From assembly GCA_903862645.1 (NCBI GenBank), contig CAIOZF010000064.1, forward strand, positions 1-34,740: a stretch of 34,740 bases of DNA. The letters are read 5' to 3'. This DNA is from an uncultured Gammaproteobacteria bacterium (GTDB lineage Bacteria; Pseudomonadota; Gammaproteobacteria; Pseudomonadales; Pseudohongiellaceae). The notes below the pieces were generated by a model that worked only from the letters and a program-made list of their open reading frames with translations, was not told where the DNA came from and made no database searches. Of this stretch, positions 1-6,837 are shown one piece after another. Every line of letters starts with the position of its first letter. Position 1 is the first letter of the stretch. The position numbers were made by a program, and so were the translations under genes.

Positions 1-2
1 CG

Positions 3-1184
3 CCGCGCTTTGTCGCCGATTCCAGCACCGGCAACCCCATTCAAGACCTGAACCAACTCATGCAGGAAACCAATGACATGTACGCCACTTCCGGCGTCGG
101 CATCACCTTCCGCGTCGCCGCTTACCGCCAGGTGAATTACACCGAGACCACCGGGCTAGCCCCGATGATCGACGCCATCGCCGAGGGCAAGGGCGTGTTC
201 CAGGACATCAACTACCAGCGCATGGCCAGCGGTGCAGACTTGGTGGTGATGCTGGATGGTTTCAATGAAGGATCGGACAAGGTCTGCGGTCTGGCGCATG
301 CCGGCGGAACAGGCACGTTAGGTGACTTCAGCGACACCAGTTCGCAGGCCGTGTTCGCTGTGAATTATCGTGCCGGCGTGGAGTCCGGCCGCGGGGCTGG
401 TTGCGACAACGTGACCGTGGCCCACGAGATCGGCCACCTGCTGGGGCTCGGCCACTCCTGGGTAGAGCAGAGCAAGAAGGGCGAGACCATCGGCACCTTC
501 CCATGGTCGCTGGGGCATGGCGTTACCGGCTCGTTCCACACCATCATGGCCTACGACGAACACTTCCCCAACGGCGTGCAACTGCCGCTGTTCTCCAACC
601 CCCGCCGCAACAATTGCAAAGCGCAGGCCTGCGGTGTGCCGCGTGACAACACCACGTCCGGCGCGGATGCCGTGATGGCGCTCAACACTGTGCGCTTCCA
701 GGCCGCACGCTATTTCAGCCCGCGCCCGGCCGTCAGTCTGATCAATGCCAATGGCACAGCCACCGGCGCCTCGCTGCGTGCCGGCACCATCCGCACCGGC
801 GGACCACAGGGCACCAGCACCACCTTCGGCACCCAGTTCGCGGGCACCGATGCACTGAGCCTGGCCGGCGATCTCTCCATCGACCCCGCTCACATCGGCC
901 GCAACGGCAAGACCCACATGGTCATCGCCGCACCCGGCGTCGGCTTCTTCCAGGTGAGCGCCAGCGGCGCCTACATACCGTGGGACGGCAACCCAGCGAC
1001 GCTGCAGGGCAGCATCATCTCGCGCCCGCTGAAGGCCATAGAACAGCTGACTGTCTTCAAGAATCTGGCCTTCGCCAGCGTGGGTATCCCGCAAGTGTCA
1101 CTGACGGTGTACTTCGCGTACTCGGTGGATGGCACCGACACGTTCGTGTACAGCAGTGCGGGGGTGCCGATCACGATAAAGTGA
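3..1184 (+). CDS. Secreted zinc metalloprotease of the metzincin type (5' end outside window)
   Basis: The reading frame is open from the first bases, so the N-terminus, including any signal peptide, lies upstream of the window; the first internal ATG is at 60. The zinc site HEIGHLLGLGH begins at base 423 and fits HExxHxxGxxH. About 40 residues later the segment HTIMAYDE gives the Met-turn expected of metzincins. Cysteines flank the active site (CGLAHAGG and AGCDNV), as in reprolysin-like bacterial proteases. After about residue 225 comes a Ser/Thr/Gly-rich C-terminal domain of roughly 150 residues that I do not recognise. The family cleaves proteins outside the cell or in the periplasm; the substrate is unknown. 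A strong terminator lies 130 bases after the stop. The enzyme class is clear, the exact subfamily (M10, M12 or M43) is not. Confidence 0.85.
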   Translation, partial: PRFVADSSTGNPIQDLNQLMQETNDMYATSGVGITFRVAAYRQVNYTETTGLAPMIDAIAEGKGVFQDINYQRMASGADLVVMLDGFNEGSDKVCGLAHAGGTGTLGDFSDTSSQAVFAVNYRAGVESGRGAGCDNVTVAHEIGHLLGLGHSWVEQSKKGETIGTFPWSLGHGVTGSFHTIMAYDEHFPNGVQLPLFSNPRRNNCKAQACGVPRDNTTSGADAVMALNTVRFQAARYFSPRPAVSLINANGTATGASLRAGTIRTGGPQGTSTTFGTQFAGTDALSLAGDLSIDPAHIGRNGKTHMVIAAPGVGFFQVSASGAYIPWDGNPATLQGSIISRPLKAIEQLTVFKNLAFASVGIPQVSLTVYFAYSVDGTDTFVYSSAGVPITIK

Positions 1185-1198
1185 GGGGTGGCCGAATT

Positions 1199-1555
1199 TC
1201 AGTTCACGGGCCTATAATCGGGCCACAGGTAAGCGGGAGATTGGTAGAGGTTGCTGGCAGCGGCGGCAGCCCGAATGGGCGGGAACCTCGAACTCAGGGC
1301 CTGTATTTTTTCAAGACGCCCGCTCTTATGCGGGCGTTTTTTTCCACCTAAGTATTTTTCATTGACTGTTTGGATAATTCGCTCGATTGCCAGTGAATCC
1401 GCGCACCAGAATTTCAGGCCATAACCCTCTGCCTTCTTCTCATGCCGATAGAGAGTCGGTGCCAACATCCGCAGGAAGTGATCCTCGATCTCGCCGTACC
1501 TCTTCGTCGATTCTGCGGGCGGGGGCTTCTTATTCCGCCGCCGGGGAGCGACAAT
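1199..1555 (-). CDS. Possible small minus-strand gene of unknown function
   Basis: A minus-strand frame stays open from inside yajD down to a stop at 1199. Between about 1345 and 1530 its codons end mostly in G or C and encode a mixed, protein-like sequence (for example EDHFLRMLAPTLYRHEKK and FWCADSLAIERIIQ). No ATG, GTG or TTG start with a ribosome binding site is visible in the intergenic part; an ATT at 1555 would give about 118 residues, but that is a guess. The 3' part runs antisense through a plus-strand terminator and a structured region, where the translation becomes alanine-rich and less convincing. It could be a real divergent gene, a decayed gene or chance. I do not recognise the product. 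Confidence 0.22.
   Translation of the reverse strand: MVAPRRRNKKPPPAESTKRYGEIEDHFLRMLAPTLYRHEKKAEGYGLKFWCADSLAIERIIQTVNEKYLGGKKRPHKSGRLEKIQALSSRFPPIRAAAAASNLYQSPAYLWPDYRPVN
1225..1343 (+). ncRNA. Candidate small structured RNA
   Basis: A consensus -10 hexamer TATAAT lies at 1213-1218, without a good -35. From about 1225 the sequence can fold: ACAGG (1225-1229) pairs with CCTGT (1300-1304), GAGGTT (1247-1252) pairs with AACCTC (1284-1289), and GCCC-gaat-GGGC (1269-1280) forms a hairpin inside them. A strong terminator closes the unit at 1317-1343. It matches no RNA I can name: I compared it by eye with tRNA, 4.5S, 6S, tmRNA and RNase P and found no fit. It may instead be the 3' untranslated region of the protease gene. 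Confidence 0.3.
1317..1343 (+). terminator. Rho-independent terminator
   Basis: The stem CGCCCGC (1317-1323) pairs perfectly with GCGGGCG (1330-1336) across a 6-base loop and is followed by seven T (1337-1343). The orientation serves plus-strand transcription, from the protease gene or from the candidate RNA just upstream. Confidence 0.88.
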
Positions 1556-1597
1556 CGGGTCGGCACAATCAGTGTGAAGAACAGGAGGTAGGGCAGC

Positions 1598-2011
1598 ATG
1601 GCAGGAGTGGAAAAAGGCACGGCGGCAGACAAGGCGCTGGACGCGCAGCGGCGTTACATCGCAGAGCGGGAGCGGGGCTATCGGGAGCAGGCGCTGAAGC
1701 TGTATCCGTGGATCTGCGGGCGTTGTGCGCGGGAATTCACGCGGGCCAATCTGCGCGAGCTGACGGTGCATCACGTCAATCATGACCACGACTGCAACCC
1801 GGTCGATGGCAGCAACTGGGAGCTGCTGTGCCTCTATTGTCACGACGAGGAGCACAGCAAGTTCGCCAACTTCATCCGCTACGGCGGCACCACCGAGAAC
1901 AAGAAGCAGGCCGCGACGCATAATCCTTTTGCGGGGCTGCGCGATGCGTTGAGCGGATCGCGCGACAGCGGCAAAGACGTGGCAAAAGACCATTCCGAAA
2001 ACCACTCCTGA
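1598..2011 (+). CDS. yajD: YajD-like HNH nuclease family protein
   Basis: The 137-residue product carries a CGRC pair and then LTVHHVNHDHDCNP...CLYCHDEEH. These give the His-Asn-His metal site and the zinc-binding cysteines of the small HNH family typified by Escherichia coli YajD, whose target is not established. The ATG at 1598 follows a GGAGG ribosome binding site. The stop is 16 bases before the DUF2256 gene, which itself overlaps the photolyase gene, so the three are probably co-transcribed. The C-terminal 35 residues are charged and probably disordered. The family assignment is strong; an actual nuclease role is inferred from the family, and the DNA-repair neighbours make it plausible. 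Confidence 0.85.
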   Translation: MAGVEKGTAADKALDAQRRYIAERERGYREQALKLYPWICGRCAREFTRANLRELTVHHVNHDHDCNPVDGSNWELLCLYCHDEEHSKFANFIRYGGTTENKKQAATHNPFAGLRDALSGSRDSGKDVAKDHSENHS

Positions 2012-2027
2012 ATCTGGCCCCTGAACC

Positions 2028-2201
2028 ATGGCTCCCTTCAAAGGCAATAAGCAGCATCTGCCCAGCAAACCGTGCGCGAGATGTGGCCGCGAGATGACAT
2101 GGCGCAAGGCCTGGGCAAAGAATTGGGAGCAGGTGCTTTACTGCTCCGATGCCTGCCGCAGAAACAAGTCCTCGCCACTCGGCAAAGAGGCTCAAGCATG
2201 A
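2028..2201 (+). CDS. DUF2256 small zinc-ribbon protein
   Basis: This 57-residue protein has the cysteine pattern CARCGREMTWRKAW...YCSDACRRNK. Two CxxC-type pairs about 20 residues apart suggest one bound zinc, and the aromatic-basic stretch between them is the DUF2256 signature. DUF2256 proteins are typically found beside, or fused to, cryptochrome/photolyase-related proteins, and here the stop overlaps the start of such a gene by four bases (ATGA at 2198-2201), which implies translational coupling. The biochemical role is unknown; nucleic-acid binding or service to the photolyase are guesses. The start at 2028 is the only ATG that keeps the whole conserved block. Confidence 0.87.
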   Translation: MAPFKGNKQHLPSKPCARCGREMTWRKAWAKNWEQVLYCSDACRRNKSSPLGKEAQA

Positions 2202-3745
2202 GCACTGCATTGCGTCATCTCGTGTTGATTCTGGGCGACCAATTGGATGAGAACGCCTCGGCGCTCAGCGATTTCGATCCGCAGCAGGACGCCATCTGGA
2301 TGGCAGAGGTGGCGGAGGAGTCCACCCACATCAGTTCCTCGAAACAGCGTTGCGTCGTGTTCCTCAGTGCTATGCGTCACTTTTGCGAGCGGTTGCGGAG
2401 CAAGGGTTTCCTCGTGCATTACACCCGGCTCGACGATCCACACAACACTGGCACTCTGGCTAGGGAGCTGGCCCGCGTCATCGCCATAACCTCGCCAAAA
2501 GTGCTGGTGTTGACGGCGCCGGGAGACTGGCGCGTGCTGCGTGATCTGCGCGCTGCGGCGCAGCAATGTGAGCTGCCTTTTGAGCTGCGCGATGACACGC
2601 ACTTCTTCAGCACGGTCCGCGACTTTGCGCAGCATGCCAGCGGTCGCAAGCAGTTGCGGCTGGAGTATTTCTATCGCGAGCTGCGGCAGAAGACGGGCAT
2701 TCTGATGGAGGGAGGCAAGCCCGTCGGTGGTCAGTGGAATTTTGATGAGGATAACCGCAGCAGCTTCGGCAAGGAGGGGCCAGGTGCCGTACCGAAACCC
2801 ACTCGTTTCGAGCCTGATGCAATCACGCATGATGTCATCGCGCTGGTGAACGAGCGCTTTGCCAGTCATCCAGGCTCTGTCGCACACTTTGGGTGGCCCC
2901 TGACGCGAGAGCAGGCGCTGCAGACGCTCGCCGAATTCATTGCACAACGGCTGCCGCGCTTCGGGCAGTATCAGGATGCGATGTGGAATGGGGAGGTCTG
3001 GCTCTATCACTCGCACCTCGCCTCTGCCTTGAATCTGAAGCTGCTCAATCCACGGGAAGTGGTGAGCGCTGCCGAAGACGCTTTTCGGCAGGGGCATGCG
3101 CCGTTACCAGCCGTCGAAGGATTCATCCGGCAGATTCTGGGGTGGCGTGAATACGTGCGTGGCATTTACTGGACGCAGATGCCGGAGTACGCGCAGCGCA
3201 ACGCGCTGGCCGCGCATGCGCCGCTGCCGGATTTCTATTGGAGCGGAGAGACGGAGATGGCGTGTCTGCGCGACGCCATTCGTCAGACGCTGGAACATGG
3301 CTATGCTCATCATATCCAGCGTCTGATGGTGACCGGGCTGTATCCCCTGCTGCTTGGCGTCGAGCCGCAACAGGTGCATGAGTGGTATCTGGGCGTCTAT
3401 GTAGATGCCGTGGAATGGGTGGAGCTTCCGAACACCCTCGGCATGAGCCAGTTTGCCGACGGCGGCGTGATGGCGAGCAAGCCCTATGTGGCGAGCGGCA
3501 AGTACATCGATCGCATGAGCAACTATTGCAAGGGCTGTCGCTTCAATCCGGCATTGGCCACCGGCGACACCGCCTGCCCCTTTACGACCTTGTATTGGGA
3601 TTTCCTGATGCGCCACGTCGACCTCCTGGCAAAAAACCCGCGCATGCTGCTGCAACTGAAGAATGTGCAGCGTCTTGGTGTGGAGCAGCGCGAGGCGATT
3701 GCAGAAAAAGCACGGGTGCTGGGGAGAGGGGGCTGCCAGCGCTGA
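2198..3745 (+). CDS. phrB: Iron-sulfur photolyase/cryptochrome (FeS-BCP, PhrB-like)
   Basis: The product of 515 residues begins MSTALRHLVLILGDQL, the start of deoxyribodipyrimidine photolyase-related proteins. This ATG overlaps the DUF2256 stop, so longer in-frame starts are rejected. Cysteines at 356, 444, 447 and 460 have the same spacing as the four [4Fe-4S] ligands reported for Agrobacterium PhrB (350, 438, 441, 454). The last three sit in NYCKGCRF and ACPF. The family uses FAD and light to repair (6-4) photoproducts, or acts as a light sensor, and usually carries a lumazine antenna. The motif SNYCKGC and the C-terminal helical domain are intact, so the protein is probably functional. Repair is more likely than sensing, but sequence alone does not decide it. 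Confidence 0.93.
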   Translation: MSTALRHLVLILGDQLDENASALSDFDPQQDAIWMAEVAEESTHISSSKQRCVVFLSAMRHFCERLRSKGFLVHYTRLDDPHNTGTLARELARVIAITSPKVLVLTAPGDWRVLRDLRAAAQQCELPFELRDDTHFFSTVRDFAQHASGRKQLRLEYFYRELRQKTGILMEGGKPVGGQWNFDEDNRSSFGKEGPGAVPKPTRFEPDAITHDVIALVNERFASHPGSVAHFGWPLTREQALQTLAEFIAQRLPRFGQYQDAMWNGEVWLYHSHLASALNLKLLNPREVVSAAEDAFRQGHAPLPAVEGFIRQILGWREYVRGIYWTQMPEYAQRNALAAHAPLPDFYWSGETEMACLRDAIRQTLEHGYAHHIQRLMVTGLYPLLLGVEPQQVHEWYLGVYVDAVEWVELPNTLGMSQFADGGVMASKPYVASGKYIDRMSNYCKGCRFNPALATGDTACPFTTLYWDFLMRHVDLLAKNPRMLLQLKNVQRLGVEQREAIAEKARVLGRGGCQR

Positions 3746-3792
3746 CTAAAAGACACCCCTGAACACTTCAAGTGCCGAATGACGGTGCGCTG

Positions 3793-4113
3793 CTATTCCT
3801 CGAATAACTCGGAATGCGTGCCGGCGCGCACAAAGAGAATGGCGCTTCCTTCCAATTGATAGATCAGCAGGAAGTCTCCGCCAATGTGGCATTCCCGGTG
3901 ATCAGCCCACGAACCTTTGAGCGCATGATCGAGCCATTCCAGTCCGAGCGGCGCGTCATTGGCGATGAGTAGAAGCATCGCCTCTTTCATGCGCTCCAGG
4001 TCGTAGCGGCCAGAGCGAGAGAGGCGTTCCCAATCTTTGAGGAAGGTTTTGGTGTAGTCGCACGCCCTGGGTGGGCTGGCGCGCTTACTGCTGACTGGCT
4101 TTTTCGAGGTCAT
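3793..4113 (-). CDS. YafQ/RelE-family mRNA interferase toxin
   Basis: From the ATG at 4113 the product has 106 residues. The C-terminal half matches the YafQ pattern: LKGSWADHRECHIGGDFLLIY followed by FVRAGTHSELF, keeping the His, Asp, Arg, His and Phe positions used for ribosome-dependent mRNA cleavage. The start overlaps the end of the upstream antitoxin gene by 29 bases, typical of a coupled antitoxin-toxin pair; the longer frame from 4149 would run deeper into the antitoxin and has no better start signal. The N-terminus is longer and more basic than in Escherichia coli YafQ. The toxin is expected to act in the cytoplasm when its antitoxin is degraded. Confidence 0.85.
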   Translation of the reverse strand: MTSKKPVSSKRASPPRACDYTKTFLKDWERLSRSGRYDLERMKEAMLLLIANDAPLGLEWLDHALKGSWADHRECHIGGDFLLIYQLEGSAILFVRAGTHSELFEE

Positions 4114-4363
4114 TGAGCAGTGCGTCCGCAGATTCGAATCGGGCGGCACGGGCTCTCATCATTGCGCGCGCCTCTTCCATGGCCAAGCGGGTCTGGGCAT
4201 TGGGTACTTTAAGCTCCAGCGGAAAAGCCTGATCGTCGACCACGCGCTTGAGCAGGATGCGCACAGCATCGGACACTGTCAGCCCCATGGCTGCCAATGC
4301 TTCACTGGCTTGCGCTTTGACTTCGTCGTCCACTCGGACGTGTAGCATCGAGGTATTGGCCAT
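4085..4363 (-). CDS. RelB/DinJ-family antitoxin
   Basis: The product has 92 residues when started at the ATG at 4363, which has a GGAGA ribosome binding site at the right distance; the in-frame ATG at 4378 has none. The N-terminus (MLHVRVDDEVKAQA) is a ribbon-helix-helix strand followed by helices, the DNA-binding dimer of RelB/DinJ proteins. The acidic-amphipathic C-terminal half should wrap the toxin. The pair probably represses its own promoter through the inverted repeat just upstream. Everything needed for a functional type II module is present. Confidence 0.88.
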   Translation of the reverse strand: MANTSMLHVRVDDEVKAQASEALAAMGLTVSDAVRILLKRVVDDQAFPLELKVPNAQTRLAMEEARAMMRARAARFESADALLNDLEKASQQ

Positions 4364-4389
4364 AATCAAATTCTCCATTCGCGGCGAAT

Positions 4390-4416
4390 ATTGTATCTCT
4401 TTTGCGATACAGTCAA
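4390..4416 (-). promoter_or_regulatory. Promoter and operator of the toxin-antitoxin pair
   Basis: An inverted repeat TGTATC (4392-4397) and GATACA (4406-4411) is separated by 8 bases. On the minus strand, TTGACT (complement of 4411-4416) could be the -35 and TACAAT (complement of 4390-4395) the -10, with a short 15-base spacer. The repeat lies between and over these elements, where a ribbon-helix-helix repressor would block transcription. This is inferred from position and symmetry. Confidence 0.5.
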
Positions 4417-4435
4417 GAGTGTTTGATAGTCAGGG

Positions 4436-5383
4436 TCAAACACCGGCGCACTGGCCCTTGTTCGCCGGGCATTCACCGGCAAACGCCAGCGATTCGCGCT
4501 GCAGCGACACGTGTTCGATGCCGAAGGTCTCGCTCAGCCGCGCTGAGGCCAGCCGCAGCAGCGCGTCGTGCTCGGTGGCGGCGTCTCCAGACATCTCATC
4601 AACCACCAGATGCGCCGTCAGCGCATTCTCGGCGGTGCTCATGGCCCACACGTGCAGGTCATGCACCGCCACGACGCCCGGCAGTGTCAGCAGGCACTGG
4701 CGCGCCTGAGCGAGATCGACGTGGTCCGGCACGCCATCAAACAGCAGATGCAGTGATTTGCGAAACAGCGACCACGTCCCCGCCACCACCACCAGCACGA
4801 TCAGCAGACTGACCACCGGGTCGATCCATGCCCAGCCGCGCCACAGATACAGCGCCCCCGCCAGCACCACGCCCAGCGAGACCACAGCGTCGGCCGCCAT
4901 GTGCAGGAATGCCCCGCGAATGTTCAGATCGTTCTTGCTGCCTGCCATGAACAGCCAGGCGGTCGCGGCATTGACCAGTACGCCGACGCCGGCCACCAGC
5001 ATCACCGTTTGTGCCTCTATCGGGGCCGGGGCCTGAAAGCGTTGCGCGGCTTCCCATGCCAGCGAGCCCATCGCCACCAGCAACAGCACCGCGTTGGTGA
5101 AGCTGGCGAGGATGGAGCCACGCCGCCAGCCGTAGGTGTGCCGTGCATCGGGGCGCAGGGTGGCAGCGGCATAGGCTGCCCAGGCCAGCAGCAGACCGCC
5201 GACATCGCTGAGGTTGTGGGCCGCGTCGGCCAACAGTGCGAGCGATTGTGCCTGCCAGCCATAGAAGGCCTCCACCAGCACGAAGCCGATGTTCAGCGTG
5301 ATGCCGATGGCGAAGGCGCGGCCGAAGCTGACAGGAGCGTGCGCGTGCTCGTGATGGTTGTGATGACTGTGGTCGTGGCTCAT
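4436..5383 (-). CDS. Cation diffusion facilitator (CzcD/ZitB-like zinc exporter)
   Basis: The 315-residue protein starts at 5383, right before a His-rich cytosolic tail (HDHSHHNHHEHAHAH-like). Six membrane segments follow. The metal site is visible as ADAAHNLSD in the second helix and HMAADAVVS in the fifth, the paired His/Asp positions of zinc-transporting CDF proteins. The cytosolic C-terminal domain (from about residue 215) has the HDLHVWAMS motif of the dimerising metal sensor region. It should export Zn(II), and perhaps Cd(II) or Co(II), in exchange for protons. No MerR- or ArsR-type regulator is adjacent. It is divergent from the alcohol dehydrogenase gene across about 200 bases. Confidence 0.93.
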   Translation of the reverse strand: MSHDHSHHNHHEHAHAPVSFGRAFAIGITLNIGFVLVEAFYGWQAQSLALLADAAHNLSDVGGLLLAWAAYAAATLRPDARHTYGWRRGSILASFTNAVLLLVAMGSLAWEAAQRFQAPAPIEAQTVMLVAGVGVLVNAATAWLFMAGSKNDLNIRGAFLHMAADAVVSLGVVLAGALYLWRGWAWIDPVVSLLIVLVVVAGTWSLFRKSLHLLFDGVPDHVDLAQARQCLLTLPGVVAVHDLHVWAMSTAENALTAHLVVDEMSGDAATEHDALLRLASARLSETFGIEHVSLQRESLAFAGECPANKGQCAGV

Positions 5384-5552
5384 GGGTGCCACTATTCCAT
5401 GACTCTGACGCCTGACGCAATCGCCCTTCTCATAGTGCTCGACTAACAAGTGCATCCTCGCGCAGTATGCCGCCTTCGTCAGCATTCTCGCCGGCAATTG
5501 CGCCGGATCAATGTATTTCCGTTCATCTTGCGCTACTTTGTGATTTTCCCCT

Positions 5553-5568
5553 CTCGTTCAATAACGAG
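5553..5568 (+). promoter_or_regulatory. Small inverted repeat in the leader of the dehydrogenase gene
   Basis: CTCGTT (5553-5558) and AACGAG (5563-5568) form a perfect 6-base repeat around CAAT, immediately before the AGGAG ribosome binding site of the gene at 5585. It could be a repressor site or an RNA hairpin affecting translation. No promoter is clear enough to place it. Confidence 0.3.
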
Positions 5569-5584
5569 AACTACAGGAGTTATT

Positions 5585-6664
5585 ATGGCAGCCACTATGA
5601 AAGCAGCAGTCTTCATCGCCCCGGGCCGCATCGTTCTGGAGGACAGGCCTATCCCCGAACCCGGGCCTCTGGATGCGGTGATCCGCATCACCACGACCAC
5701 CATTTGTGGCACCGATGTGCACATCCTGAAGGGCGAATATCCGGTGAAGCCTGGCCTGATCATCGGCCATGAACCGGTAGGGATCATCGAAAAACTCGGG
5801 TCAGCCGTACGTGGCTACCAGGAAGGCCAGCGTGTGATTGCCGGCGCCATTACGCCTTCCGGGACTTCCAACGCGTCACTTTGTGGCTTTCATTCCCAGT
5901 GTGGCGGCCACGGCAGCAAGCACGGTTTCAAGGCGCTGGGCGGCTGGCGTTTTGGCAATACCATCGACGGTTCTCAGGCGGAATACCTGCTGGTGCCGGA
6001 TGCGATGGCCAATCTGTCACTGATCCCCGATGGCCTGACCGACGAACAGGTGCTGATGTGCCCCGACATCATGTCGACGGGTTTGGGCGGAGCCGAATCC
6101 GCTGGCATCCGCATTGGCGACACCGTCGCGATTTTCGCGCAGGGCCCGATCGGGCTGTGTGCAACCGCAGGGGCCAGATTGATGGGTGCCACGACCATCA
6201 TTGCCGTGGAGAGCATTGCCGAACGCAGTGCGGTATCGCGCCTCATGGGGGCTGATCATGTGATCGATTTCCGCAAGGTCGATCCTGTTGACGAAATCAT
6301 GCGCATCACCGACGGCCGTGGTGTCGATGTCGCCATCGAGGCGCTGGGCACGCAGCAAACGTTTTCTGCGGCGCTGAGCGTGCTGCGACCGGGGGGAACG
6401 CTGTCGTCGCTCGGTGTCTATTCCACCGACCTGACCATTCCTCTGGGGGCTTTTGCCGCTGGCTTGGGCGACCACAAGCTCATCACCAGTCTGTGTCCGG
6501 GCGGGAAGGAGCGCATGCGGCGTCTGATGGATGTCGTGGCGGCGGGACGAATCGATACCCGGCCACTGGTCACGCATCGCTTCAAACTCGACGACATCGA
6601 AAAGGCCTATGAACTGTTCTCGCATCAGCGGGATGGCGTGCTCAAGGTCGCCATTACGCCCTGA
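5585..6664 (+). CDS. Zinc-dependent NAD(P) alcohol dehydrogenase (secondary-alcohol type)
   Basis: The ATG at 5585 follows AGGAG and gives 359 residues, the usual length. Cys41 (ICGTD), His62 with Glu63 (GHEP) and Asp161 (CPDIMSTG) correspond to the catalytic zinc ligands of the tetrameric Clostridium/Thermoanaerobacter secondary alcohol dehydrogenases, where Asp replaces the usual second Cys. The Rossmann motif AQGPIG follows at about 185. The phrase SLCPGGKERM near residue 305 also matches that group. A four-cysteine structural zinc lobe is missing, as in those enzymes. The reaction should be reversible oxidation of a small alcohol; the substrate is not determinable. A remnant coding segment follows the stop directly. 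Confidence 0.9.
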   Translation: MAATMKAAVFIAPGRIVLEDRPIPEPGPLDAVIRITTTTICGTDVHILKGEYPVKPGLIIGHEPVGIIEKLGSAVRGYQEGQRVIAGAITPSGTSNASLCGFHSQCGGHGSKHGFKALGGWRFGNTIDGSQAEYLLVPDAMANLSLIPDGLTDEQVLMCPDIMSTGLGGAESAGIRIGDTVAIFAQGPIGLCATAGARLMGATTIIAVESIAERSAVSRLMGADHVIDFRKVDPVDEIMRITDGRGVDVAIEALGTQQTFSAALSVLRPGGTLSSLGVYSTDLTIPLGAFAAGLGDHKLITSLCPGGKERMRRLMDVVAAGRIDTRPLVTHRFKLDDIEKAYELFSHQRDGVLKVAITP

Positions 6665-6790
6665 CAGGGCGCGACGGCAGTGGCAGCGCTGGCTATCCGG
6701 ATGTGGATGGACGGCACCGAACGTCCCGATACACGCATTCCGCTGGTCGACGACCGCCGGGAGCACTGCGTCGAGGCGGCGCTGGACTAA
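6665..6790 (+). pseudogene. Unidentified C-terminal gene remnant
   Basis: Directly after the dehydrogenase stop, one plus-strand frame ending at the TAA at 6788-6790 reads LAIRMWMDGTERPDTRIPLV and continues for 14 residues. The codons have GC-rich third positions and the sequence is protein-like, but there is no start. I think it is the tail of a lost gene, perhaps of a metabolic enzyme. I cannot name it. Confidence 0.28.
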
Positions 6791-6837
6791 CCCACCTTGG
6801 TGGACTCGCTGCGTTTGCTCCGACCACTCCTGACCGG

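Noticed and set aside
318-1094. Long minus-strand open frame opposite the protease gene
   Set aside because: It is Gly/Ala/Arg/His-rich shadow sequence of a real plus-strand gene with a clear zinc motif.
1225-1305. tRNA-like region
   Set aside because: Pairings exist, but there is no T-loop, anticodon stem or CCA end in the right places.
4737-5420. Minus-strand frame of 227 codons in the transporter gene
   Set aside because: It is an alternate frame of the cation efflux gene, rich in Arg and Gly, with no recognisable domain.
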